A stretch of 8,069 nt of DNA from Flavobacteriaceae bacterium (GTDB lineage Bacteria; Bacteroidota; Bacteroidia; Flavobacteriales; Flavobacteriaceae), in contig NZAX01000042.1 in assembly GCA_002687665.1 (NCBI GenBank), positions 23,560-31,628 on the forward strand. Direction: 5' to 3'. The stretch's first letter is position 1. Each line of letters opens with the position of its first letter. The notes under the pieces were generated by a model. The model saw only the letters and a program-made list of their open reading frames with translations. It had not been told where the DNA came from and made no database searches. The translations under genes were made by a program, and so were the position numbers. Below, one piece after another: positions 1-8,069 of this stretch.

Positions 1-102
1 GATGGTGTCTTGGACAGCCCTAGGTCATTGGTCATTCAACAATCTCAAAACAGAATCTATTCAGCACAAGCAGTATTAAAGCAACTATTGGAAAATGGAT
101 AA
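1..102 (+). CDS. Ornithine / N-acylornithine carbamoyltransferase, C-terminal fragment
   Basis: The first 33 codons are open in frame 1 and end at TAA (100-102); the rest of the gene lies before the window. The visible tail has the pattern of the end of aspartate/ornithine carbamoyltransferases: a Ser-Leu-Val-Ile-x-Gln stretch, then a Gln-Asn-Arg-Ile box and an Ala-Val-Leu-Lys helix, where the family has the Asn-Arg pair near the carbamoyl-phosphate site. Sitting directly before argB, argE and argH, it is expected to be the transcarbamylase of arginine synthesis. In Bacteroidota this step is usually done by ArgF', which carbamoylates N-acetyl- or N-succinyl-ornithine rather than free ornithine. 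The substrate-determining residues and the HCLP motif are not in the window, so acetyl, succinyl or free ornithine specificity cannot be decided here. Its stop overlaps the argB start by 8 nt. Confidence 0.75.
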   Translation, partial: DGVLDSPRSLVIQQSQNRIYSAQAVLKQLLENG

Positions 103-877
103 ACTGTCGGTAGTCAAAATCGGAGGGAATGTCATTGAGGATGCAGAAGCTCTGCAATCTTTCCTAACGGACTTTGCCCAAATGCAAGATGCCAAAATTT
201 TGGTGCATGGAGGAGGCAAAAAAGCTACTGCTATGGCAAAAAAAATGGACATACCCGTACAAATGGTTGAGGGCAGAAGGATCACTGATGCTAAGAACCT
301 CGATATCATTACCATGCTATATGGTGGTAAAATCAACAAGAATATAGTAGCCCAATTACAAAATTTAGGATGCAACGCATTAGGACTATCTGGAGCTGAT
401 GGCAATGCCATCCAAGCAGTTAAAAGACTCGTAAAAGAAATCGACTATGGTTTTGTAGGAGATGTAGTTGATGTCAATGTCGAACTGTTTCAAATGCTAT
501 TCAATGGGGGATATACACCCGTTTGTTGTCCCATTACCCACGACCAAAAAGGACAATTACTCAACACCAATGCAGATACTATTGCTGCTACCTTAGCTCT
601 GAATTTGTCACAATATTTTGAAGTATCCCTCTGGTATTGTTTTGAAAAGCGAGGGGTTCTAAAAAACATCGACGACGACAGTAGCGTAATTGAAACAATT
701 ACTCCCCAAGTATACGACAATCTCAAGGCGGAAAACACCATTCATTCAGGAATGATTCCAAAAATTGACAACTGTTTTGAAGCTTTAGCCTACGGGGTAA
801 GTAAAGTGAAAATTGGAGCACCAAAAATGATCACAGGAATTACTCAACACACCACGCTAACACTAGAAGATGAATGA
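95..877 (+). CDS. argB: Acetylglutamate kinase (N-acylglutamate kinase)
   Basis: Phosphorylates the gamma-carboxyl of N-acetyl- (or N-succinyl-) glutamate with ATP, the second step of arginine biosynthesis, in the cytoplasm. The 260-residue product has the length and motif order of the amino acid kinase family. Lys8-Ile-Gly-Gly is the N-terminal phosphate-binding loop. His38-Gly-Gly-Gly-Lys42 is the second glycine loop. Arg61-Arg62 lies in the acylglutamate-binding segment. Asn157-Thr-Asn-Ala-Asp161 matches the family NxNAD motif, and Ser218-Gly-Met-x-Pro-Lys223 carries the active-site lysine. There is no N-terminal extension of the kind found in arginine-inhibited hexameric ArgB enzymes, so strong feedback inhibition is not predicted. 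The ATG at 95 leaves only a short leader before the Lys8 loop, as expected. The gene overlaps the transferase upstream by 8 nt and argE downstream by 8 nt. Whether it prefers the acetyl or the succinyl substrate is not readable from sequence. Confidence 0.95.
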   Translation: MDKLSVVKIGGNVIEDAEALQSFLTDFAQMQDAKILVHGGGKKATAMAKKMDIPVQMVEGRRITDAKNLDIITMLYGGKINKNIVAQLQNLGCNALGLSGADGNAIQAVKRLVKEIDYGFVGDVVDVNVELFQMLFNGGYTPVCCPITHDQKGQLLNTNADTIAATLALNLSQYFEVSLWYCFEKRGVLKNIDDDSSVIETITPQVYDNLKAENTIHSGMIPKIDNCFEALAYGVSKVKIGAPKMITGITQHTTLTLEDE

Positions 878-1925
878 GTTAACCACAGCAGCTATTGATT
901 TATTAAAGGATTTAATTGCCATACCCTCTTTTTCACAAGAGGAAGAAAAAACGGCTGACAGAATCGGTCAATGGTTTGATAAATACTGTATACCCTACAA
1001 TAGAGTGGGCAACAACATTTGGGCGCAAAACAAAGCTTTTGATCCTAAAAAACCTACCCTTTTGCTCAACTCCCATCACGATACTGTAAAGCCCAACTCT
1101 GCCTATACCAACGACCCTTTTGAACCCAAAATCGAAGATGGAAAGCTTTTCGGTTTGGGAAGTAATGATGCGGGTGGGGCCTTGGTTTCTTTGATTGCTT
1201 TGTTTACCCACTACCATGCGGCCAAAAATCCTAAGTATAATTTGGTGATGGCAGCCACTGCAGAAGAGGAAATTGCAGGAAACCATAGCTTGATAGGACT
1301 ATTGTCCGAATTACCCAAAATTGATGTGGCCATAGTAGGTGAGCCCACAGAGATGCACCTGGCGGTAGCCGAAAAAGGACTGCTTGTTTTTGATGCAGTA
1401 ATTACAGGAACTCCAGGACACGCAGCTCATCCCAACAATGACAACCCTATTATGAAACTTCCCGAGGTACTCAAGTGGTTTCAGAACTTTTCATTGGAGA
1501 AAAAATCCGATTTTTTGGGAGATGTCAAAATCACCGTCACACAAGTCAATGCGGGAAAAGAACACAATGTAGTACCAGCTAATGTTCATTTAGTTGTAGA
1601 TGTAAGGGTTAATGACCAATACAGTAATCAAGAATTGGCTAAAATACTTGTAGAATCTGCCCCTTGCGAAATAAAACCAAGGTCTTTGCACCTTAATTCC
1701 TCTTCCATAGGAATGGATCATGAACTAGTTCAAGCGGGTGTCGCCTTGGGGAGAAAAACTTACGGTTCACCCACTCTATCCGATCAGGCGGCATTGGAAT
1801 GTCCTTCACTAAAAATGGGTCCCGGTCTGTCAACAAGGTCGCATTCGGCTAATGAGTTTATCTTTGTAAATGAGATTGAAGAGGCGTTAAAAATTTATAT
1901 TGAACTCCTAGAAAAAATACTTTAA
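870..1925 (+). CDS. argE: M20 family metallo-deacylase of arginine synthesis (ArgE type)
   Basis: A 351-residue cytoplasmic di-zinc amidohydrolase of the ArgE/DapE/CPG2 (M20) family that removes the N-acyl group from an arginine precursor. Metal-centre residues visible are His69 and Asp71 in the His-x-Asp motif, Asp100 in Gly-Ser-Asn-Asp-Ala-Gly-Gly, the Glu132-Glu133 pair (general base and metal ligand), Glu158 in Val-Gly-Glu-Pro-Thr, and His325 near the C-terminus. The dimerisation (lid) domain covers roughly residues 165-270 and includes the conserved Pro-Gly-His184. M20 members share these motifs, so sequence alone does not separate ArgE from DapE or LysK. The identity rests on position between argB and argH. 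If the transferase upstream is the ArgF' type, the real substrate is N-acetyl- or N-succinyl-citrulline rather than acetylornithine (inference). The ATG at 870 lies within the last codons of argB and gives a normal N-terminus for the family. Confidence 0.88.
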   Translation: MNELTTAAIDLLKDLIAIPSFSQEEEKTADRIGQWFDKYCIPYNRVGNNIWAQNKAFDPKKPTLLLNSHHDTVKPNSAYTNDPFEPKIEDGKLFGLGSNDAGGALVSLIALFTHYHAAKNPKYNLVMAATAEEEIAGNHSLIGLLSELPKIDVAIVGEPTEMHLAVAEKGLLVFDAVITGTPGHAAHPNNDNPIMKLPEVLKWFQNFSLEKKSDFLGDVKITVTQVNAGKEHNVVPANVHLVVDVRVNDQYSNQELAKILVESAPCEIKPRSLHLNSSSIGMDHELVQAGVALGRKTYGSPTLSDQAALECPSLKMGPGLSTRSHSANEFIFVNEIEEALKIYIELLEKIL

Positions 1926-1927
1926 CT

Positions 1928-3211
1928 ATGAAACTCTGGCAAAAAAATCAACCCCCTAACAAAAAAATAGACCATTTTACAGTGGGAAAAGATCGGGAGT
2001 ATGACCTGCATTTGGCGCCCTTCGACTGCCAAGCTTCCATTGCTCATGCGCAAATGTTGGTAGAATCTGGGGTATTGAACTTAGAGGAGGCCGATAAACT
2101 TGTAGGGGTACTAAACGATTTGAAAGATGAAGCCGAAAAAGGGAATTTTGCCATAGAAGCCGAATTTGAGGACGTGCATTCCAAAATAGAATATGTACTT
2201 ACTCAAAAACTGGGCGATTTGGGTAAAAAAATACATACTGCCAGATCGCGAAACGATCAGGTACTTGTTGCTCTTCATTTGTATCTCAAGGCAGAGATTG
2301 AAACGATTAAAAAACTTACCTATAGTTTTTTTAAATTATTGATGGATTTAGCCGATCAACATAAGGATAAATTATTACCAGGTTATACACATTTTCAGGT
2401 GGCCATGCCTTCATCTTTTGGGTTATGGTTTTCAGCTTATGCCGAAAGTTTGATTGACGATGTGACTTTACTCAATGGTGCCCATAGGATTGTAGATCAA
2501 AACCCATTGGGCAGTGCCGCAGGCTTTGGAAGTTCGTTTCCGATAGACAGAAAAGCCACGACCGAGAGCCTGGGATTTGGCGATTTAAAATACAATGTCA
2601 TTGCAGCTCAAATGAGTAGAGGTAAGGCCGAAAAAACTACAGCCACTGCCATAGCCTCATTGGCAGCTACCCTTTCCAAAATGGCAATGGATATCTGTCT
2701 TTATATGGGTCAAGAACACAATTTTATCAGCTTTCCCGAGGAGTTTTCCACCGGATCCAGTATCATGCCACATAAAAAAAATCCCGATGTGTTTGAACTC
2801 ATCCGAGGCAAATGTAACCTGCTTCAGGGACTGCCCAATCAGTTGGCTTTACTGATGGCTAATTTGCCCTCAGGATACCACAGAGAAATGCAACTGGCCA
2901 AAGGCCCCATTATTGAGGCAATCAATGAACTAAAATCTTGTTTGGATCTTTTTACTTTCAGTCTCAAGGAGATAAAGGTTAAAGAAAATATCTTGGACAA
3001 CCCAAAATACCAATATGTTTATAGTGTTGACACCCTTAATGAATGGGTAAAGGAAGGAATGACTTTTAGAGATGCCTACAAAAAGATGGGAGAGGCCATC
3101 GACAAGGAGGAATATGTCCCTAAAAAAACTCTGGATCACACTCATCTGGGAAGCATAGGGAATTTAGCACTTAAAGAAATTGATCTGAAAATGAAAAAAG
3201 TGATGAGATAA
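1928..3211 (+). CDS. argH: Argininosuccinate lyase
   Basis: Cleaves argininosuccinate to arginine and fumarate, the last step of arginine biosynthesis, as a cytoplasmic homotetramer of the fumarase/aspartase superfamily. The 427-residue protein shows the superfamily boxes in order: Glu-Asp-Val-His (81-84); Ala-Arg-Ser-Arg-Asn-Asp-Gln (105-111); Thr154-His155 with the active-site histidine; Pro-Leu-Gly-Ser-Ala-Ala-Gly (193-199); and the signature Gly-Ser-Ser-Ile-Met-Pro-x-Lys-Lys-Asn (276-285) with the mobile catalytic serine loop. It is about 30 residues shorter than the common 455-465-residue enzymes. It lacks the usual Trp-Gly-Gly-Arg-Phe start, having Leu-Trp-Gln-Lys and then Phe-Thr-Val-Gly-Lys-Asp-Arg-Glu instead. 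From memory this resembles other Bacteroidota ArgH proteins. It begins 2 nt after argE with no clear Shine-Dalgarno sequence, so it is probably read from the same transcript, and it appears to be the last gene of the operon. Confidence 0.95.
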   Translation: MKLWQKNQPPNKKIDHFTVGKDREYDLHLAPFDCQASIAHAQMLVESGVLNLEEADKLVGVLNDLKDEAEKGNFAIEAEFEDVHSKIEYVLTQKLGDLGKKIHTARSRNDQVLVALHLYLKAEIETIKKLTYSFFKLLMDLADQHKDKLLPGYTHFQVAMPSSFGLWFSAYAESLIDDVTLLNGAHRIVDQNPLGSAAGFGSSFPIDRKATTESLGFGDLKYNVIAAQMSRGKAEKTTATAIASLAATLSKMAMDICLYMGQEHNFISFPEEFSTGSSIMPHKKNPDVFELIRGKCNLLQGLPNQLALLMANLPSGYHREMQLAKGPIIEAINELKSCLDLFTFSLKEIKVKENILDNPKYQYVYSVDTLNEWVKEGMTFRDAYKKMGEAIDKEEYVPKKTLDHTHLGSIGNLALKEIDLKMKKVMR

Positions 3212-3265
3212 AATATCTTAACAACGCTTCTGATCTTATTGAATTGATCCAGCTAAAATTTCCTA

Positions 3266-4666
3266 TCAGATGTGTAAGGGCCGATTTTCAGAGGCTGCTA
3301 ACGCAGCTTCTTTTACCGCTTCGGCATAGGTAGGATGAGAATGACTCATACGGGCAATGTCTTCAGCAGAGGCACGGAACTCCATCGCAACGACGGCCTC
3401 GGCAATCAGATCAGCTACACGAGCCCCAATCATGTGTACCCCCAGTACTTCATCGGTTTGGGCATCAGCTAAAATTTTGATAAATCCATCGGTATCTCCA
3501 CTAGCACGTGACCGTCCAAGGGCACGCATGGGAAACTGTCCGCTTTTGTAATTTACCCCTGCCGATTTGAGTTCCTCTTCAGTTTTGCCTACGGCTGCCA
3601 CTTCAGGCCAGGTATAGATAACATTAGGAATTAGGTTGTAGTCGATGTGAGGTTTTTGTCCAGCCAGTATTTCGGCGACCATAACACCCTCCTCCTCTGC
3701 CTTGTGGGCCAACATGGCGCCACGGACCACATCGCCTATGGCGTATATATTAGAAGCAGAGGTTTGCAGGTGATTATTAACTTCAATTTGACCTAGTTCG
3801 GTTAGTTTTATCCCTGCAGCTTCTGCGTTTAATCCTTCAGTGTAAGGCTTTCTGCCCACGGAAACCAGGCAGTAATCTCCTTCAAAAGTTACTTCTTCCC
3901 CTTTTTTATCTAAGGCAGTTACGTTGACTGAATCTCCATTGCGTTCTACTTTGTTGACTTCGTGAGCCATATAAAACTTGATTTTTTGTTTTTTCATCAC
4001 TTTGGTCAATTCACGAGACAAAGCACTGTCCATAACCGGTGTGATACGGTCAGCGTACTCAATAACAGAAACCTCTGTCCCGAGTCTTTTATATACCTGG
4101 CCCAATTCCAAACCAATGACCCCTCCACCTATGACGATCATATGTTTGGGGATTTCTTTCAACTCCAATGCCTCGGTCGAGGTGATGATGCGTTCTTTGT
4201 CGATATTAATGAAGGGCAAGCTTCCAGGTTTGGAACCTGTAGCAATGATAATGTTTTTGGCAGTAATATCCTCCGGCTTTTCTCCTTCGACATGAATGGT
4301 AGAAGTATCCTTAAAGGAACCCAAGCCATTAAAAACGGTTACTTTATTCTTTTCCATCAAAAAATCAATGCCTTTGGTGGTTTGTTCTACAACAGAGGCT
4401 TTTCGGGAAATCATTTTTTTCAGATTGACCTTGACCTCACCGGGAATTTCAATCCCATGTTCTTCAAAATGCTTTACGGCATCTTCATAATGGTGAGATG
4501 AATCAAGTAATGATTTAGAAGGAATACAGCCAACATTAAGGCAGGTTCCTCCCAGGGTATTGTACTTTTCTATTAAGGCGGTTTTCATCCCCAACTGTGA
4601 GCAACGAATGGCAGCTACATAACCTCCAGGTCCCGATCCGATTACGGCAACATCAAATGATTGCAT
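3266..4666 (-). CDS. lpdA: Dihydrolipoyl dehydrogenase (E3 component)
   Basis: A 466-residue FAD-dependent disulfide oxidoreductase that reoxidises the dihydrolipoyl groups of pyruvate, 2-oxoglutarate and branched-chain 2-oxoacid dehydrogenases and of the glycine cleavage system, passing electrons to NAD+. Visible motifs are the FAD-binding Gly-Ser-Gly-Pro-Gly-Gly (10-15), the redox-active Cys42-x4-Cys47 in Gly-Gly-Thr-Cys-Leu-Asn-Val-Gly-Cys, the NAD-binding Gly-Gly-Gly-Val-Ile-Gly (180-185), the second FAD motif Ala-Ile-Gly-Asp-Val (309-313), and the catalytic His444-Pro with Glu449 in the C-terminal dimer interface. Length and motif spacing are normal, and the thiol pair plus His-Glu dyad favour E3 over mercuric or glutathione reductase. 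No E1 or E2 gene is adjacent, so it is probably a shared E3 transcribed alone. It converges with argH (54-bp gap) and diverges from nhaC (111-bp gap). Start is the ATG reading leftward from 4666. Confidence 0.97.
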   Translation of the reverse strand: MQSFDVAVIGSGPGGYVAAIRCSQLGMKTALIEKYNTLGGTCLNVGCIPSKSLLDSSHHYEDAVKHFEEHGIEIPGEVKVNLKKMISRKASVVEQTTKGIDFLMEKNKVTVFNGLGSFKDTSTIHVEGEKPEDITAKNIIIATGSKPGSLPFINIDKERIITSTEALELKEIPKHMIVIGGGVIGLELGQVYKRLGTEVSVIEYADRITPVMDSALSRELTKVMKKQKIKFYMAHEVNKVERNGDSVNVTALDKKGEEVTFEGDYCLVSVGRKPYTEGLNAEAAGIKLTELGQIEVNNHLQTSASNIYAIGDVVRGAMLAHKAEEEGVMVAEILAGQKPHIDYNLIPNVIYTWPEVAAVGKTEEELKSAGVNYKSGQFPMRALGRSRASGDTDGFIKILADAQTDEVLGVHMIGARVADLIAEAVVAMEFRASAEDIARMSHSHPTYAEAVKEAALAASENRPLHI

Positions 4667-4688
4667 AGTTTAAATTTCTATTTACAGT

Positions 4689-4717
4689 CAAAAATACAAA
4701 TGTTTAGAGCGTTAAAA
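4689..4717 (-). promoter_or_regulatory. Candidate lpdA promoter (Bacteroidota type)
   Basis: On the minus strand TATTTTTG (plus-strand positions 4689-4696) matches the Bacteroidota -7 consensus TAnnTTTG exactly. About 17 nt upstream (4714-4717) is TTTT, a poor version of the TTTG -33 element. The -7 box ends 22 nt before the lpdA ATG, leaving a short leader of about 15-18 nt. The -7 match is clear, but the region is AT-rich and the -33 box is imperfect. Confidence 0.4.
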
Positions 4718-4777
4718 TAGTTTTTTTACAGGAATCGGTTTGATTTAATATTTATATTGTAGGATATTGATAAGAGT

Positions 4778-6211
4778 TTGAAAAATCCTCAGTTATCCCT
4801 ACCGGTTGCTTTACTCCCATTGATCATTTTGGTCATGCTGTTGACCTATAATGTCACTATTTTTGGGGATGATGCATTGAGTGGTTCCAACCAGTTTATT
4901 CTTTTATTAGGGGGGGTTGTAGCAGGCTTGTTAGGTCTTCGAAACAAAGTCACCTATGGGGAAATGTTGCGTAAGGTTGGAGATAACTTACAATCGGTCA
5001 CAGGTCCCATTTTGATTTTACTTTTAGTAGGGGCTTTGTCAGGAACATGGCTGTTGAGTGGTATCATTCCCGCCATGATTGATTATGGTTTACAAATTGC
5101 CAACCCTCGTTTTTTCCTCCCGGTATGTGTACTAATCTCGGCTTTGGTTTCTTTGGCAACGGGGAGCAGTTGGTCTACCTCAGCGACCATCGGGATTGCC
5201 TTGATTGGTATAGGGAAAGCTTTGGACTTACCCGTGGGTATGGTGGCCGGTGCTGTGATTTCCGGTGCCTATTTTGGGGATAAGCTCTCCCCCTTGAGTG
5301 ATACCACCAACTTGGCTCCTGCAATGGCAGGAGGTGAGCTCTTTACCCATATACGTTATATGCTTTATACCACCCTCCCTTGTATTGTGATTACCCTTTT
5401 GTTGTTTATTGTTTTGGGATGGAGTTTTTCAAGTTCAGGGGAAGTAGATACTTCCTTACTGAGTAAATCCATTAGAGAGAGATTCAATATCAGCCCTTGG
5501 TTGTTTTTGGTGCCTCTATTAGTTATCATAATGATTGTCAAAAAAACTCCTTCGCTTTTGGCACTGTTTGTTGGAACACTTTTGGGAGGTCTTTTTGCAT
5601 TGATTTTTCAACCTCAATTGCTGATGGATTTGTCCGAAAGTTCGGTGTTGAATTTTAAAACCATTTATAAAAGCATTTTTAATGCCATTACTGTCGATAC
5701 CCAAATCGAAACCAATGACCCCCTTTTGAACGAATTATTTTCATCGGGAGGAATGCAAGGGATGCTGGGTACGGTTTGGTTGATTATTTGTGCTATGGTT
5801 TTTGGTGGGGTGATGGACGCCATTGGTGCCTTACAGGCCATCAGCAATGCTTTTTTAAAATGGGCTCAAACCAATTTTCAACTTATTGCCGGTACGGCAG
5901 CAACCAGTCTGACGGTCAACCTTACCGCTTCTGACCAATACTTGGCCATTGTGGTGCCGGGAAAGATGTTTGCACAAGCCTACCGGGATCGAAAGCTGGC
6001 TCCTGAGAATCTAAGCAGAACATTAGAGGATGCCGGAACGGTAACCTCTGTATTGGTGCCTTGGAATACCTGTGGGGCATATCAATCAGGGGTATTGGGC
6101 GTGGGGGTAGCAGAATATTTTTTCTACGCTTTTTTTAATTGGATCAGTCCATTGATGACTTTGGTTTACGCCTATTTTAAAATCAAAATCAAAAATTTAA
6201 ATACTCATTGA
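4778..6211 (+). CDS. nhaC: NhaC-family Na+/H+ antiporter
   Basis: A 477-residue inner-membrane protein of the NhaC family, predicted to exchange Na+ for H+ and so contribute to sodium and pH homeostasis. About 10-12 hydrophobic helices are visible, for example near residues 8-28, 38-56, 76-98, 112-128, 133-163, 196-215, 238-255, 257-277, 331-351 and 440-467. A more polar segment lies at about 283-328. Family signature stretches include Gly-Ser-Ser-Trp-Ser-Thr-Ser (129-135), Gly-Asp-Lys-Leu-Ser-Pro-Leu-Ser-Asp-Thr-Thr-Asn (167-178), Ser-Asp-Gln-Tyr (385-388) and Pro-Trp-Asn-Thr-Cys-Gly-Ala (428-434). The reading frame opens after TAG (4760-4762) and contains no ATG before the first transmembrane helix, so TTG at 4778 is the best start. 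ATT at 4766 is the only other upstream candidate. Related members transport malate/lactate or other substrates, so the exact ion is inferred from family. Its neighbours share no obvious function. Confidence 0.9.
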   Translation: MKNPQLSLPVALLPLIILVMLLTYNVTIFGDDALSGSNQFILLLGGVVAGLLGLRNKVTYGEMLRKVGDNLQSVTGPILILLLVGALSGTWLLSGIIPAMIDYGLQIANPRFFLPVCVLISALVSLATGSSWSTSATIGIALIGIGKALDLPVGMVAGAVISGAYFGDKLSPLSDTTNLAPAMAGGELFTHIRYMLYTTLPCIVITLLLFIVLGWSFSSSGEVDTSLLSKSIRERFNISPWLFLVPLLVIIMIVKKTPSLLALFVGTLLGGLFALIFQPQLLMDLSESSVLNFKTIYKSIFNAITVDTQIETNDPLLNELFSSGGMQGMLGTVWLIICAMVFGGVMDAIGALQAISNAFLKWAQTNFQLIAGTAATSLTVNLTASDQYLAIVVPGKMFAQAYRDRKLAPENLSRTLEDAGTVTSVLVPWNTCGAYQSGVLGVGVAEYFFYAFFNWISPLMTLVYAYFKIKIKNLNTH

Positions 6212-6266
6212 TTTTTTTTGAAAGATTAGAAAATCTTATACACATAAAGAAATTTGTTATTATCTC

Positions 6267-6299
6267 TTGTAAATTTTATTCTAATTAAATTTAAATTTG
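6267..6299 (+). promoter_or_regulatory. Candidate katG promoter (Bacteroidota type)
   Basis: TAAATTTG at 6292-6299 matches the -7 consensus TAnnTTTG exactly. TTG at 6267-6269 lies 22 nt upstream, within the 17-23 nt spacing known for this promoter class. Transcription would begin roughly at 6303-6308, leaving a leader of about 25 nt before the katG ATG. An AT-rich imperfect palindrome (6271-6292) fills the spacer. The assignment is pattern-based in an AT-rich region. Confidence 0.55.
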
Positions 6300-6312
6300 A
6301 AAATCAATATAA

Positions 6313-8069
<1,757 letters not shown>

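Noticed and set aside
3230..3252. Stem-loop between the convergent argH and lpdA genes, CTGATC pairing with GATCCAG around a 10-nt loop
   Set aside because: The stem is only 6 bp with a bulged C, and neither strand has a T-tract after it, so it is not a convincing bidirectional terminator.
3962..4501. Long open frame of about 179 codons on the plus strand opposite lpdA
   Set aside because: It lies entirely inside the highly conserved lpdA gene on the other strand, has no recognisable motif and looks like an antisense shadow.
6185..6219. Possible nhaC terminator: AAAATCAA pairing with TTGATTTT, followed by more T residues after the stop codon
   Set aside because: The stem has a single G-C type pair and a 15-nt loop, and overlaps the end of the coding region; too weak to call in such AT-rich sequence.
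6222..6237. Short hairpin AAGATT-AGAA-AATCTT after nhaC
   Set aside because: Six-bp AU-rich stem with the T-tract before rather than after it on the plus strand; no terminator geometry.

Overview
The window looks like a chromosomal segment from a member of the Bacteroidota, probably a Cytophagales or Cyclobacteriaceae-type bacterium. This is inferred from three things. The arginine genes and the N-terminal form of ArgH look like those of that phylum. Start codons have AT-rich leaders without clear Shine-Dalgarno sequences. Two intergenic regions carry exact matches to the Bacteroidota -7 promoter element TAnnTTTG. No database search was possible, so the taxon is an inference.

Positions 1-3211 (+ strand) are the 3' end of an arginine biosynthesis operon. 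It holds the C-terminal tail of an ornithine/N-acylornithine carbamoyltransferase, then argB (acylglutamate kinase), argE (M20 metallo-deacylase) and argH (argininosuccinate lyase). The genes are very tightly packed: two 8-nt overlaps and then a 2-nt gap, which suggests one transcript with coupled translation. ArgB phosphorylates the N-acylglutamate. In the Bacteroidota version of the pathway the carbamoyltransferase acts on still-acylated ornithine, so ArgE would release citrulline from N-acyl-citrulline. ArgH makes arginine from argininosuccinate. The partner genes (argG, argC, argD and the rest of the transferase) would lie upstream, outside the window.

Positions 3266-4666 (- strand) hold a complete dihydrolipoyl dehydrogenase gene (lpdA). 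It converges on argH across a 54-bp gap and has its own candidate promoter. Divergent from it, 4778-6211 (+) encodes an NhaC-family Na+/H+ antiporter that appears to start at TTG. After a 119-bp AT-rich gap with a good candidate promoter, katG (catalase-peroxidase) runs from 6331 off the right edge of the window. About 579 codons of it are present, including the whole N-terminal haem domain with all catalytic residues.

The four transcription units are functionally separate housekeeping or stress genes: arginine synthesis, the E3 component of 2-oxoacid dehydrogenases, Na+/pH homeostasis and peroxide defence. I saw no mobile elements, CRISPR arrays, RNA genes or toxin-antitoxin pairs, and no sign of a previously undescribed system. 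The points most worth a second look are the acylated-citrulline logic of the arg genes, the repeated 8-nt overlaps, the TTG start of nhaC, and the promoter/palindrome arrangement in front of katG.
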